Part shown: positions 1-5,799 of the stretch, one piece after another
Numbering within the stretch: the stretch's first letter is position 1
How the letters are laid out: every line of letters starts with the position of its first letter
Source: PLA2 sp036273915
Lineage (GTDB): Bacteria; Planctomycetota; PLA2
Assembly: GCA_036273915.1 (NCBI GenBank)
Contig: DASUGR010000074.1
Location: 1 to 6,212 of the forward strand
Length of the DNA: 6,212 bases
Reading direction: 5' to 3'
Translations under genes and position numbers: made by a program
The notes under the pieces: generated by a model
Seen by the model: only the letters and a program-made list of their open reading frames with translations
What the model was told of the DNA's origin: nothing
Databases searched by the model: none

Positions 1-513
1 CGTGTCCCGGCAGTAACGCTTCACCATCCAGCGGGGCACGACGTTCATGTGGCCCGCCTCGGCGCCGTACCCGACCGAGATCTTGTTGTAGGCCGACGCG
101 ATGCCGAGCGCGCCGACCATCATCACGGTGAGCGCGTCGGCGAACTTGCTCTTGAACATCGACCCCTCGCACGCGATCACGCCGTCGTACTTCGGCACCT
201 CGCGGTGGAGGAACGGCGGGAAGATGTCCTGGAGCTTCAGGAGCTTCGCGCCGCCGAAGTAGTCCTTCGTGAGCGCGAAGTCCTGCGAAACGACCGTCAT
301 CTCGACGTTTTGCGCACCGAGCACGTGGCGGATCTGGCCCACCATCCCGTCCACGCGCACGTCGGAGCCCGTGTTGCGCGCGCCGTTGTAGCCGACGAAG
401 AGGAGCTTCAAAGGCCGGCCCGGCTTCCACCGGTCGCCGGCGCCGAGGACGTACCGGAGCTTGGAGAGCTCGATGAGCGAGGTCATCCACGCCTCGAGGA
501 CGAGGTCCATCAT
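1..513 (-). CDS. Polysaccharide pyruvyl transferase family protein (N-terminal part, runs off left edge)
   Basis: 171 residues are visible and the C-terminal half lies outside the window. After a 35-residue leader the protein shows LLFVGYNGARNTGSD (residues 38-51), the first beta-strand and glycine turn of the PS_pyruv_trans (CsaB/GumL-like) fold. Next come YDGVIACEGSMFKSKFADAL (109-128), where the family usually has a D-x-hydrophobic-GG/EGS turn, and SVGYGAEAG (146-154). Known members transfer pyruvate from phosphoenolpyruvate to sugars of surface glycans as a ketal. The acceptor here cannot be read. The start is the ATG at 513-511, which shares ATGA with the stop of the upstream SDR gene. 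A GGAG at 525-522, 8 bases upstream and inside that gene, can serve as ribosome binding site. A second ATG follows immediately (510-508). The overlap suggests translational coupling with the SDR gene. No signal peptide is seen, so it is probably cytosolic. Family assignment is from memory of its conserved motifs; the catalytic C-terminal region is not visible. Confidence 0.78.
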   Translation of the reverse strand, partial: MMDLVLEAWMTSLIELSKLRYVLGAGDRWKPGRPLKLLFVGYNGARNTGSDVRVDGMVGQIRHVLGAQNVEMTVVSQDFALTKDYFGGAKLLKLQDIFPPFLHREVPKYDGVIACEGSMFKSKFADALTVMMVGALGIASAYNKISVGYGAEAGHMNVVPRWMVKRYCRDT

Positions 514-1646
514 CGGCTCGGCTCCGGGGAGGAGAGGGGGTCTGCGGGCAGGTCGACGTAGGGGTACTCGAACTTGTGCGCGAGGCACCACGTGAGCAGC
601 CGCGCGCAGTACTCCGGGAAGCGCGCGGGCTTCCGGCCGAGCGCCCCCACGACGCGCGCGTTGTCGAAGACCGTGTTGTAGGTCAGGTAGGGCATGAAGA
701 CCTGCAGGCGCGCGGCCGCGCTGCCCACGCCGGTGCCGCGGAAGCCGGCGAGGAACCGCGCGGTGCCCGCGAAGGGGCGCTCGGCCCACGGCCAGAACCA
801 GGGCGGCGACTTCTTGCGCGCCTCCGCCACGGCCGCGGTGACCTCGGCGTAGGTCGGCGCGTCCTCGCCCGAGGCGAGGTGGTAGATCGAGTGGGGCGCC
901 GGCTCACGCAGGTGGATCGTCGCGATCGCGTCCGCCACGTAGTCGACCGGCACGATGTCGATCCGATCCGTCGCGCGCAGCGGCAGGAACGGCAGCCTCG
1001 CGAGGAAGACGAACGCCTTCGCCATGTCGAATTGCGTGGTCTCGGGCCGGCGGCTGTCGCCCAGCACGACGCTCGGCCGGAAGATCGTGCGCGGCACCTC
1101 CGGGAGCAGCCGCGTGATCATGTACTCGCAGAACTTCTTCGTGCGCGCGTAGGGGTCGTAGTCCGCGCGCTCCCAGTCGATCGCGGTGTCCTCCCGCACG
1201 ACCTCGTCCTGCCGCTCGCCGGCCACCGCGACCGTCGAGACGTGGCTGATCCGCCGGAGGCCGTGGTCGTCGTGCGCGCGGCGCGCCACCTCGATCACGT
1301 GGAGCGTGCCGCGGAGGTTCGTATTGAGGCACGCGCGCTCCGACTTCCGGTTGAGCGACGCCGCGATGTGGAGGATCGAGTCGGTCTCCTTCGCGAGCGC
1401 CTGGAGCGCGCCGTGGTCGAGGCCGAGGTTGGGCGCCGTGAGGTCGCCCGCGACGCCCCGGATGCGTCCGTCGCGCAGCGCTTTCCCGAACGCGGGCGCG
1501 TCGAGGTGGAGCTGGAGCGCGCGCCACAGCCCCTCGCGCGTCGCCTTGCGCGCGAGGAGGAGGAGGGGCTCCCGGGTCGCCTCGAGGAGCCGAGCGACCA
1601 CGTAGCCGCCGATGTACCCCGTGCCCCCGGTCAGGAGGATGGCCAA
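510..1646 (-). CDS. Extended SDR, NAD_binding_4 / thioester-reductase-like NAD(P)-dependent oxidoreductase
   Basis: A 378-residue Rossmann-fold protein. The dinucleotide-binding turn is TGGTGYIGG at residues 6-14, right at the N-terminus. The catalytic triad is visible as Ser137 (HVST, 135-138) and Tyr166/Lys170 in YARTK (Y-x3-K). FRPSVVLGDS (189-198) and DIVPVDYVADAI (230-241) are typical of the fatty acyl-CoA reductase / carrier-protein thioester reductase branch (NAD_binding_4, 'male sterility' family) rather than of sugar epimerases. Family members reduce acyl thioesters to aldehydes or alcohols, or oxidise/reduce related carbonyls. The exact substrate is not readable. Residues 345-368, rich in Trp, Tyr and Phe, form a tail of unknown role. 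The start is TTG (1646-1644): it sits directly before the Rossmann strand, no better in-frame start is near, and a strong purine-rich ribosome site precedes it. It lies 209 bases downstream of the large reductase gene and overlaps the pyruvyl transferase gene by 4 bases (ATGA), so those last two are very likely one operon. Confidence 0.9.
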   Translation of the reverse strand: MAILLTGGTGYIGGYVVARLLEATREPLLLLARKATREGLWRALQLHLDAPAFGKALRDGRIRGVAGDLTAPNLGLDHGALQALAKETDSILHIAASLNRKSERACLNTNLRGTLHVIEVARRAHDDHGLRRISHVSTVAVAGERQDEVVREDTAIDWERADYDPYARTKKFCEYMITRLLPEVPRTIFRPSVVLGDSRRPETTQFDMAKAFVFLARLPFLPLRATDRIDIVPVDYVADAIATIHLREPAPHSIYHLASGEDAPTYAEVTAAVAEARKKSPPWFWPWAERPFAGTARFLAGFRGTGVGSAAARLQVFMPYLTYNTVFDNARVVGALGRKPARFPEYCARLLTWCLAHKFEYPYVDLPADPLSSPEPSR

Positions 1647-1855
1647 GAGCGCTCCCCCCCTCCCCCGGCCCCCTCCCGGTCCGCCCGCATGCGAGGCTCC
1701 GTCTGGAAAGTCGCCTGGATTCGACCGGCTGCGGCTGCGCCGGACTGCGTCGCGCCTCCTCGCAGTACTTCTCCGTCAGTACAGCGTCGTCGGCGCGCCT
1801 TGTCCGGCTTGTCCTCGCTCGGTCTCGGTCCTGACGGCGACTTCCCAGACAAAGC
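1647..1855 (-). other. 209-base gap between the large reductase and the SDR gene
   Basis: No convincing gene is present. A direct repeat GGACAAG-n2-GGACAAG (minus strand; 1814-1808 and 1805-1799, period 9) and a weak inverted repeat GTACT-8 nt-AGTAC (1765-1782) are visible. The end next to the SDR gene is a G-rich purine run on the minus strand. No hairpin followed by a U-run is seen after the reductase stop codon, so read-through into the SDR gene is possible. No good -35/-10 pair was recognised, so an internal promoter is neither shown nor excluded. Confidence 0.45.
1652..1657 (-). promoter_or_regulatory. Shine-Dalgarno supporting the TTG start of the SDR gene
   Basis: On the minus strand GGGGAG (1657-1652) lies 5 bases before the TTG at 1646. 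This match is what makes the TTG credible as the start. The motif sits in a long purine-rich run (roughly 1652-1680 on the minus strand), so its exact register is uncertain. Confidence 0.65.
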
Positions 1856-3982
1856 CTAGCCCTCGATCGGGCGCCCTTCGATGAGCGGATAGGACCACCT
1901 GCGGAGCGCGGGGATGTGCGTGTCGATCCAGTATTTCGGCCAGTCGATCCCGGCGGCGTCGTAGCCGAACGCCTCCCGCTCCTCGGGCACGATCGCGGCG
2001 TCGAGCAGCGCGATGTGGTCGGCCTCGAACGCGTAGTCGTTGTCGTGAATGAAGGGCTCGTAGAGCTCCACGATGGTCTGCACGCGCTCGAGGTTGCGCT
2101 CCGCGCGCTTGAGCGCGAGGAGCGGGAGCACGCGGCGGAGCGTGCGGACGAGCGCCAGCTGCCCGGGCGCCGAGAACGCCCGGTAGCGGAGCCTCGACAC
2201 CGGGAGCGCCTCGAACTCGGTGCGGAGCCACGCGTCGAAGCCCGGCTGCCGCTGGTAGTGGCGGCGGTGCGCGAGGCAGGTGAGCTCGATCGACTGCGCG
2301 ATCCCGAGCGGGTTCTGCACGGACGTCGCGAGCTGGTAGCAGCGGTGGTGGGTGCGGCGCACCAGCGCGGCGGCGATGAGGTTCATGCCTCGCGTCACGA
2401 GGTCGACCGGCACGACGTCGAGGCGCAGCCCGTGCCGCGTCGGGAGGAGCCGGAAGGGCATCCCGAGCAGGTAGGTGAGCGGCGTCGACGTGTTCACGCC
2501 CTCGTTCCAGCCGCGGAAGGGCTCGCGGTCGGAGCTCTCGACGATCGACGGGCGCACGATCGCGATCGGCAGGTCCGGCCCGCGGGTCAGGAGGAGCGCC
2601 TCGGCGAGGCCCTTCGTGTAGGTGTACGTGTTCGTCCACCCGAACCGTCTCGCGCGTTCCGCGCCCAGCCGGGTCAGCTCCGCGCGCAGCCAGCGCTCGC
2701 GCGCCTTCCGCATCTGCACGTCGCTCATCGGCTTGCCGGAGTGCGGGCGGATGTTCGGGAAGAGGTCGGGCTTCTCGGACTCGCGCTCCTTCGCGGCGAT
2801 CAGCAGGCGCAGCTCCCTGATCTCGTCCTCGACGTCGAAGCCGGGGGTGCCCGCGGGGGTGAGGTCCTTCGCCGCGTGCTCGGGGATGCGGCCCGACCGC
2901 GTGCCCGCGACGTAGCAGGTCGACAGGTGGAGCAGCGACGCGTGGTCGCAGCCGCGCAGGAACTCGAGCGCGTGGATCGTCGAGTCGATGTTGCTCGCGA
3001 GCGAGAGGCGCACGTCGGGCATGAACTCGGTCAGCCCGCCCGAGTTGATGATCACGTCGATCGAGGCCTGGAGGCGGGCGCGGGTCGCCGCGTCGAGGCC
3101 CAGCCCGGGCTCGCACATGTCCCCCTCGACGACCTCGAGCCTGCGCGTGATCGTCTCCTGCGGGATCGTGCGGAGCACGGGCGACTCCGCGAGGAGCCGC
3201 TCGAAGCGGGCCTTCGCGCTCGTGGTGCCGCGCCGGCGGACGAGGCAGTGGATCTTCCCGATCTCGGGGAGCGCCTTGAGCACGTTGGCGAGCCAGACCT
3301 TCCCGATGAACCCGGTCACGCCGATCAGCAGGAGCTCCTTGCCGCGGAGCGTCTTCAGGACCGAGAACGGCTCGAGGATCCGGCCGTCCTCGAAGACGAC
3401 GATCAGGGGGCTCCTCCGGCGCTGCCCGGCGGTGGGCTCGACGACGGAGTCCCTCGGGAGGTAGCGGCCGCGGGAGGGGATGATCGGGTCCAGGAGCCGG
3501 CCGGTCGCCCGGCCGTCGCGGGACTCGAGCCGGTTGCAGAGGATCCGGTCGATGCCCAGGTGCTTCGCGATGGGGCGGACGACGTGGTCGAGCCAGCCGC
3601 TGACGAGGACCACGGGTTCCCCGTCCGCCACCCGGGCCTTCAGGCGCTCGACGCGCGCGGGGTCGAGGCGGGGGAGGAGCCAGCGCTCGAAGTACTCTTG
3701 TCCGAGGAAATCGAGCCGGTCGTGGCTGTACCCGCGCATGGACGCGAAGAGCGCCCGGATGCCCAGGTCGTCGCGGATGGCCGCGAGGAAGGGCATCGCG
3801 CAAGCGGAGAGCGCGAACGAGACGATCCGGTACGCGCGCTCGCCCCAGCCCTGCGCGTTGCGGGCGAGAAACGCCGCCTGCCGCCCGACGTCCGCCGCGA
3901 GGAGGCCCCCGGGGCCCTCCACCCTGACGAACGCGTCCGAGGCGTAGATCTGCCCCCGCCCGAACTCGATTCCGGTCCGCAT
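1856..3982 (-). CDS. Fatty acyl-CoA reductase with fused, degenerate N-terminal HAD-like domain
   Basis: 708 residues. Residues about 216-535 form the NAD(P)H-binding reductase domain. It has GVTGFIGK (221-228), GDM (287-289), HLSTCYVAG (352-360, catalytic Ser354), NTYTYTKGLAE (451-461, Tyr453-x3-Lys457) and AIVRPSIVESS (474-484). These are hallmark motifs of animal, plant and bacterial (Marinobacter-type) fatty acyl-CoA reductases, which convert acyl-CoA or acyl-ACP to fatty alcohol or aldehyde with NADPH. The C-terminal helical FAR_C/'Sterile'-like region ends with DWPKYWIDTHIPALRRW (680-696), also typical. Residues about 95-165 resemble a HAD-IB phosphatase core: VVLVSGWLDHVVRPIAKHLG (124-143) carries a motif II-like Ser128, followed by RLESRDGRATGRL (151-163). 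The DxDGT nucleophile motif and the GDxxxD motif are absent, so phosphatase activity is unlikely. The ATG at 3982 has no Shine-Dalgarno sequence, and no alternative start was found upstream in frame. It is the first gene of the minus-strand cluster. A cytosolic or membrane-peripheral enzyme for fatty alcohols (wax esters, ether lipids, alkyl glycolipids) is the best inference. Confidence 0.87.
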   Translation of the reverse strand: MRTGIEFGRGQIYASDAFVRVEGPGGLLAADVGRQAAFLARNAQGWGERAYRIVSFALSACAMPFLAAIRDDLGIRALFASMRGYSHDRLDFLGQEYFERWLLPRLDPARVERLKARVADGEPVVLVSGWLDHVVRPIAKHLGIDRILCNRLESRDGRATGRLLDPIIPSRGRYLPRDSVVEPTAGQRRRSPLIVVFEDGRILEPFSVLKTLRGKELLLIGVTGFIGKVWLANVLKALPEIGKIHCLVRRRGTTSAKARFERLLAESPVLRTIPQETITRRLEVVEGDMCEPGLGLDAATRARLQASIDVIINSGGLTEFMPDVRLSLASNIDSTIHALEFLRGCDHASLLHLSTCYVAGTRSGRIPEHAAKDLTPAGTPGFDVEDEIRELRLLIAAKERESEKPDLFPNIRPHSGKPMSDVQMRKARERWLRAELTRLGAERARRFGWTNTYTYTKGLAEALLLTRGPDLPIAIVRPSIVESSDREPFRGWNEGVNTSTPLTYLLGMPFRLLPTRHGLRLDVVPVDLVTRGMNLIAAALVRRTHHRCYQLATSVQNPLGIAQSIELTCLAHRRHYQRQPGFDAWLRTEFEALPVSRLRYRAFSAPGQLALVRTLRRVLPLLALKRAERNLERVQTIVELYEPFIHDNDYAFEADHIALLDAAIVPEEREAFGYDAAGIDWPKYWIDTHIPALRRWSYPLIEGRPIEG

Positions 3983-3996
3983 CTTGGAAGCACTGG

Positions 3997-4002
3997 ATTC
4001 TA
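3997..4002 (-). promoter_or_regulatory. Possible -10 element (TAGAAT) for the fatty acyl-CoA reductase gene
   Basis: TAGAAT on the minus strand (4002-3997) differs from TATAAT at one position. It would place transcription start about 6-9 bases before the ATG at 3982, giving an almost leaderless mRNA, which fits the missing ribosome site. No -35 hexamer stands out 16-18 bases upstream. The same hexamer occurs upstream of both tRNAs in this window. Confidence 0.35.
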
Positions 4003-4163
4003 GGCTTCGGCCGGGACCGCAGCCAGACTTCCCCCTGTCCCCCCGCGGTACGCCCCCGCGCGAAGCGCCGCCGGCGCGCGCGCGGCGCTCCGTGCGCCGT
4101 CCTGATTCCGCATGTTTGTATGCGACAGCCGCCGCGGATCCCTGCCCCGGGAGCGCGGTGCCA

Positions 4164-4169
4164 TAGAAT
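4164..4169 (+). promoter_or_regulatory. Possible -10 element (TAGAAT) for tRNA-Thr
   Basis: TAGAAT lies 15 bases before the mature 5' end of the tRNA, so the primary transcript would have a leader of about 8-10 bases. The -35 region is poor: CTGCCC at 4142-4147, spacer 16, matches TTGACA at only three positions. The call rests mainly on position and on identity with the -10 hexamer of the tRNA-Gly promoter. Confidence 0.4.
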
Positions 4170-4184
4170 CGCGGGCGTCCCGTC

Positions 4185-4259
4185 GCCGGCGTAGCTCAAG
4201 GGCAGAGCTCCGGTTTTGTAAACCGGAGGTTGTCGGTTCGAATCCGACCGCCGGCTCCA
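4185..4259 (+). tRNA. tRNA-Thr (anticodon UGU)
   Basis: A full cloverleaf can be drawn, 75 nt with encoded CCA. The acceptor stem GCCGGCG (4185-4191) pairs with CGCCGGC (4249-4255). The D stem is GCTC/GAGC (4194-4197, 4205-4208). The anticodon stem CCGGT/ACCGG encloses loop TTTGTAA (4215-4221) with anticodon TGT at 4217-4219, which reads ACA threonine codons. The variable loop has 5 nt. The T stem GTCGG/CCGAC encloses TTCGAAT. The discriminator is T4256, followed by CCA at 4257-4259. It lies between the divergent fatty acyl-CoA reductase gene and the convergent PPIase gene and stands alone, with no second tRNA directly behind it. Confidence 0.98.
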
Positions 4260-4303
4260 ATCGACAGGCTTTCCGGTGGACGCGGGGGGGGCCGGGGGCG
4301 CGC

Positions 4304-4327
4304 AGGGGTTCCGAGGCGCCTCCCCCT
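4304..4327. terminator. Weak hairpin between the convergent tRNA-Thr and PPIase genes
   Basis: The 73 bases between tRNA-Thr and the PPIase stop codon contain a G8 run (4284-4291), a perfect palindrome GAGGCGCCTC (4313-4322), and flanking arms AGGGG (4304-4308) and CCCCT (4323-4327) that can pair around it. It is at the right place for a bidirectional terminator, but there is no T-run on either side, so this is a tentative call. Confidence 0.22.
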
Positions 4328-4332
4328 TCCCG

Positions 4333-5547
4333 CTACTCGACGATCGTCAAGGACTTGATCTTGTCGAGCTTCGGGAAGAACTGCCGCAGGTAGTCCTCGC
4401 CCTTGAAGTGGATCTGTCCCTGGTCGGGCTTCTCCCCGTATTCGGAGCAGAGCCTGTCCACGACCTCCATGCCCTTGATGACCCGGCCGAACGCCGGGAA
4501 CCCCTGGCCGTCGAGGTCGGGGTTGTCCCGGAGGTTCAAGAAGACCTGCGTGGCGCGCGAGTCCGGCCCGCCCTTGGCGAACGAGAGGTACCCGCGCTTG
4601 TTCGACTCCTTCACGGGCTCGTCCTTGAACGTCGCGTTCCACCAGTGCTTGTTCACCTCGGGATCCCCCGACTTGCCGAACTGCGCGACGAAGCCCGGCA
4701 TGACCCGGAAGAAGCGGCAGCCGTCGAAGAACCCGATCCGCACGAGGTTCCAGAAGCGATCGGCGGCGCGCGGCGCCCAGTCCCTCGTGACCTCGGCCTC
4801 GAAATCCCCGGCCGTGGTCTCGAACCGCACGACGTAGCGCTGGGGCGCGGTGCCCGTGGCGAGCGCGGGGTCGAGGAGCGCGGGGTGGCGGGCAGCCTCG
4901 ATCGCTTTGGCGACCGCCTCGAGGGCCGGGTCGGCCTTGCCTGCCTCGCGGAGGGCCGGGAGGGCAGGCCGGGCGAGGAAGCCGTATTCCTCGAGCAGGG
5001 CGGCGGCCCGGGCCCGGACCTGCGGCTGCCCGAGGAGCGCGCCCACGGCCTTCACAACCGAGGGGGTCCGGGGGCCGGCCACCGCCAACACGTCGAGGGC
5101 CGCGGGGCGGTCCTTCGCGGCCTCCGCGAGGAGGGCCTCCACCGTGCTTTCAGAGAGGCTGCCCTCGGCGTCCGCCGCCCTTCTCCAGCTTCCGGGACCG
5201 CGGTCGAAGTCGATCTCGGCCTCGAGTCCGGATGCCCGGAATCGGCTCTCGGTCGCGCTTTTCGGCACCAGCACCCGCAGGGCGGGGTAGACCTCGAGGC
5301 GGAATCCGGCCTGCCGGACGAGGAAGTCTGCCGCCTCCGCCGCGCGCTCCTCCGGGACCGCGATGTCGTACTTCCCGCCGACCGTCCGGCCAGCGAGGTC
5401 TCCCGGGGCATAGAGGTACGTGACCCCGAGGGACCGGTGGAGGATCGAGACCAGCTCCGCGACCGGGAGATCCGGGTCCACCTTGAGCTGGACGTCTTCC
5501 CCCGCCGCGCCGGCGGCGAGGGTGAGGAGGAGGAAGAGCGCTCGCAT
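4333..5547 (-). CDS. Exported cyclophilin-type peptidyl-prolyl cis-trans isomerase with N-terminal N0/STN-like and HEAT-like regions
   Basis: 404 residues. A short signal peptide is visible (MRALFLLLTLAAGAAG, then ED), so the mature protein should be outside the inner membrane. Residues about 18-96 have the pattern of a secretin N0/STN domain: a hydrophobic strand, a helix with ELVSILHRSLGVTYLY (31-46), GRTV (53-56), and a last strand LRVLVPKS (90-97). Residues about 130-220 are helical, Ala/Leu-rich and HEAT-like. Residues about 237-368 are a cyclophilin domain with FFRVMPGFVAQFG (279-291), matching the active-site Arg, Phe and Gln of CypA (Arg281, Phe286, Gln289), plus YLSFAKGG (320-327) and TQVFLNL (333-339). 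CypA Asn102 aligns with Lys325, and the region of His126 reads DGQGFPAFG (346-354), a common bacterial variant. The role is proline isomerisation and folding of exported proteins. The start ATG has GGGAG at 5559-5555, 7 bases upstream. The gene is monocistronic, convergent with tRNA-Thr and divergent from tRNA-Gly. The two N-terminal domain calls are by pattern only. Confidence 0.93.
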   Translation of the reverse strand: MRALFLLLTLAAGAAGEDVQLKVDPDLPVAELVSILHRSLGVTYLYAPGDLAGRTVGGKYDIAVPEERAAEAADFLVRQAGFRLEVYPALRVLVPKSATESRFRASGLEAEIDFDRGPGSWRRAADAEGSLSESTVEALLAEAAKDRPAALDVLAVAGPRTPSVVKAVGALLGQPQVRARAAALLEEYGFLARPALPALREAGKADPALEAVAKAIEAARHPALLDPALATGTAPQRYVVRFETTAGDFEAEVTRDWAPRAADRFWNLVRIGFFDGCRFFRVMPGFVAQFGKSGDPEVNKHWWNATFKDEPVKESNKRGYLSFAKGGPDSRATQVFLNLRDNPDLDGQGFPAFGRVIKGMEVVDRLCSEYGEKPDQGQIHFKGEDYLRQFFPKLDKIKSLTIVE

Positions 5548-5619
5548 CGGCTGTCTCCCGCTAGGGATACCATGACGCCCGGAATCCGCCCTGCCGGGGG
5601 AGGGGCTGCCGTCTCAAGT

Positions 5620-5647
5620 TTGACAGGCGGGGGAGGGGGCCTAGAAT
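5620..5647 (+). promoter_or_regulatory. Sigma70-type promoter for tRNA-Gly (and probably the 5'-nucleotidase)
   Basis: A perfect -35 TTGACA (5620-5625) is followed after 16 bases by TAGAAT (5642-5647), one mismatch from TATAAT. Transcription would begin near 5654, leaving about 50 bases of leader for RNase P to remove before the tRNA at 5704. These AT-containing hexamers stand out in a strongly GC-rich background. Confidence 0.8.
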
Positions 5648-5703
5648 GCGCGTTTCGACCAAGTTCGTCGGACGGCCGGGGTCTACCCCGTCCCCCGTAT
5701 CGA

Positions 5704-5777
<74 letters not shown>

Positions 5778-5791
5778 GTATGTCGATGTAT

Positions 5792-5797
5792 GGGAGG
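5792..5797 (+). promoter_or_regulatory. Shine-Dalgarno of the 5'-nucleotidase gene (short spacing)
   Basis: GGGAGG is a strong match but ends only 2 bases before the ATG at 5800, closer than the usual 5-9. Other ATGs at 5780, 5786 and 5790 are all out of frame with the nucleotidase, so 5800 remains the best start. Confidence 0.55.
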
Positions 5798-5799
5798 CC

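Noticed and set aside
1631..1852. A 73-codon minus-strand frame filling the gap between the reductase and SDR genes.
   Set aside because: Its composition is low-complexity (Arg, Gly, Ala), it shows no motif, it has no good ribosome site, and it overlaps the start of the SDR gene.
576..1859. A 427-codon plus-strand frame antisense to the SDR gene.
   Set aside because: It is a mirror of the SDR codons, rich in Arg, Glu and Val, without a recognisable domain.
1916..4003. A 695-codon open frame on the plus strand, antisense to the fatty acyl-CoA reductase.
   Set aside because: It is the codon-register mirror of a clearly real gene. The translation is a low-complexity mix of Arg, Glu, Val and Ala with no recognisable motif, as expected from GC-rich antisense DNA with few stops.
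1776..4199. An 807-codon minus-strand frame overlapping the same gene and reaching into the tRNA.
   Set aside because: Its translation is almost entirely Arg/Pro/Ala/Gly, it overlaps the strongly supported reductase in another frame, and it runs into tRNA-Thr.
4284..4291. G8 run and nearby G/C tracts as a phase-variation switch.
   Set aside because: The run is between genes, downstream of both neighbours, so slippage would not alter a reading frame or a promoter.
4185..4332. tRNA-Thr as an integration site with the reductase cluster as an island.
   Set aside because: The cluster lies on the 5' side of the tRNA, whereas integrases normally use the 3' half. No second copy of the tRNA 3' end, integrase or transposase is present in the window.
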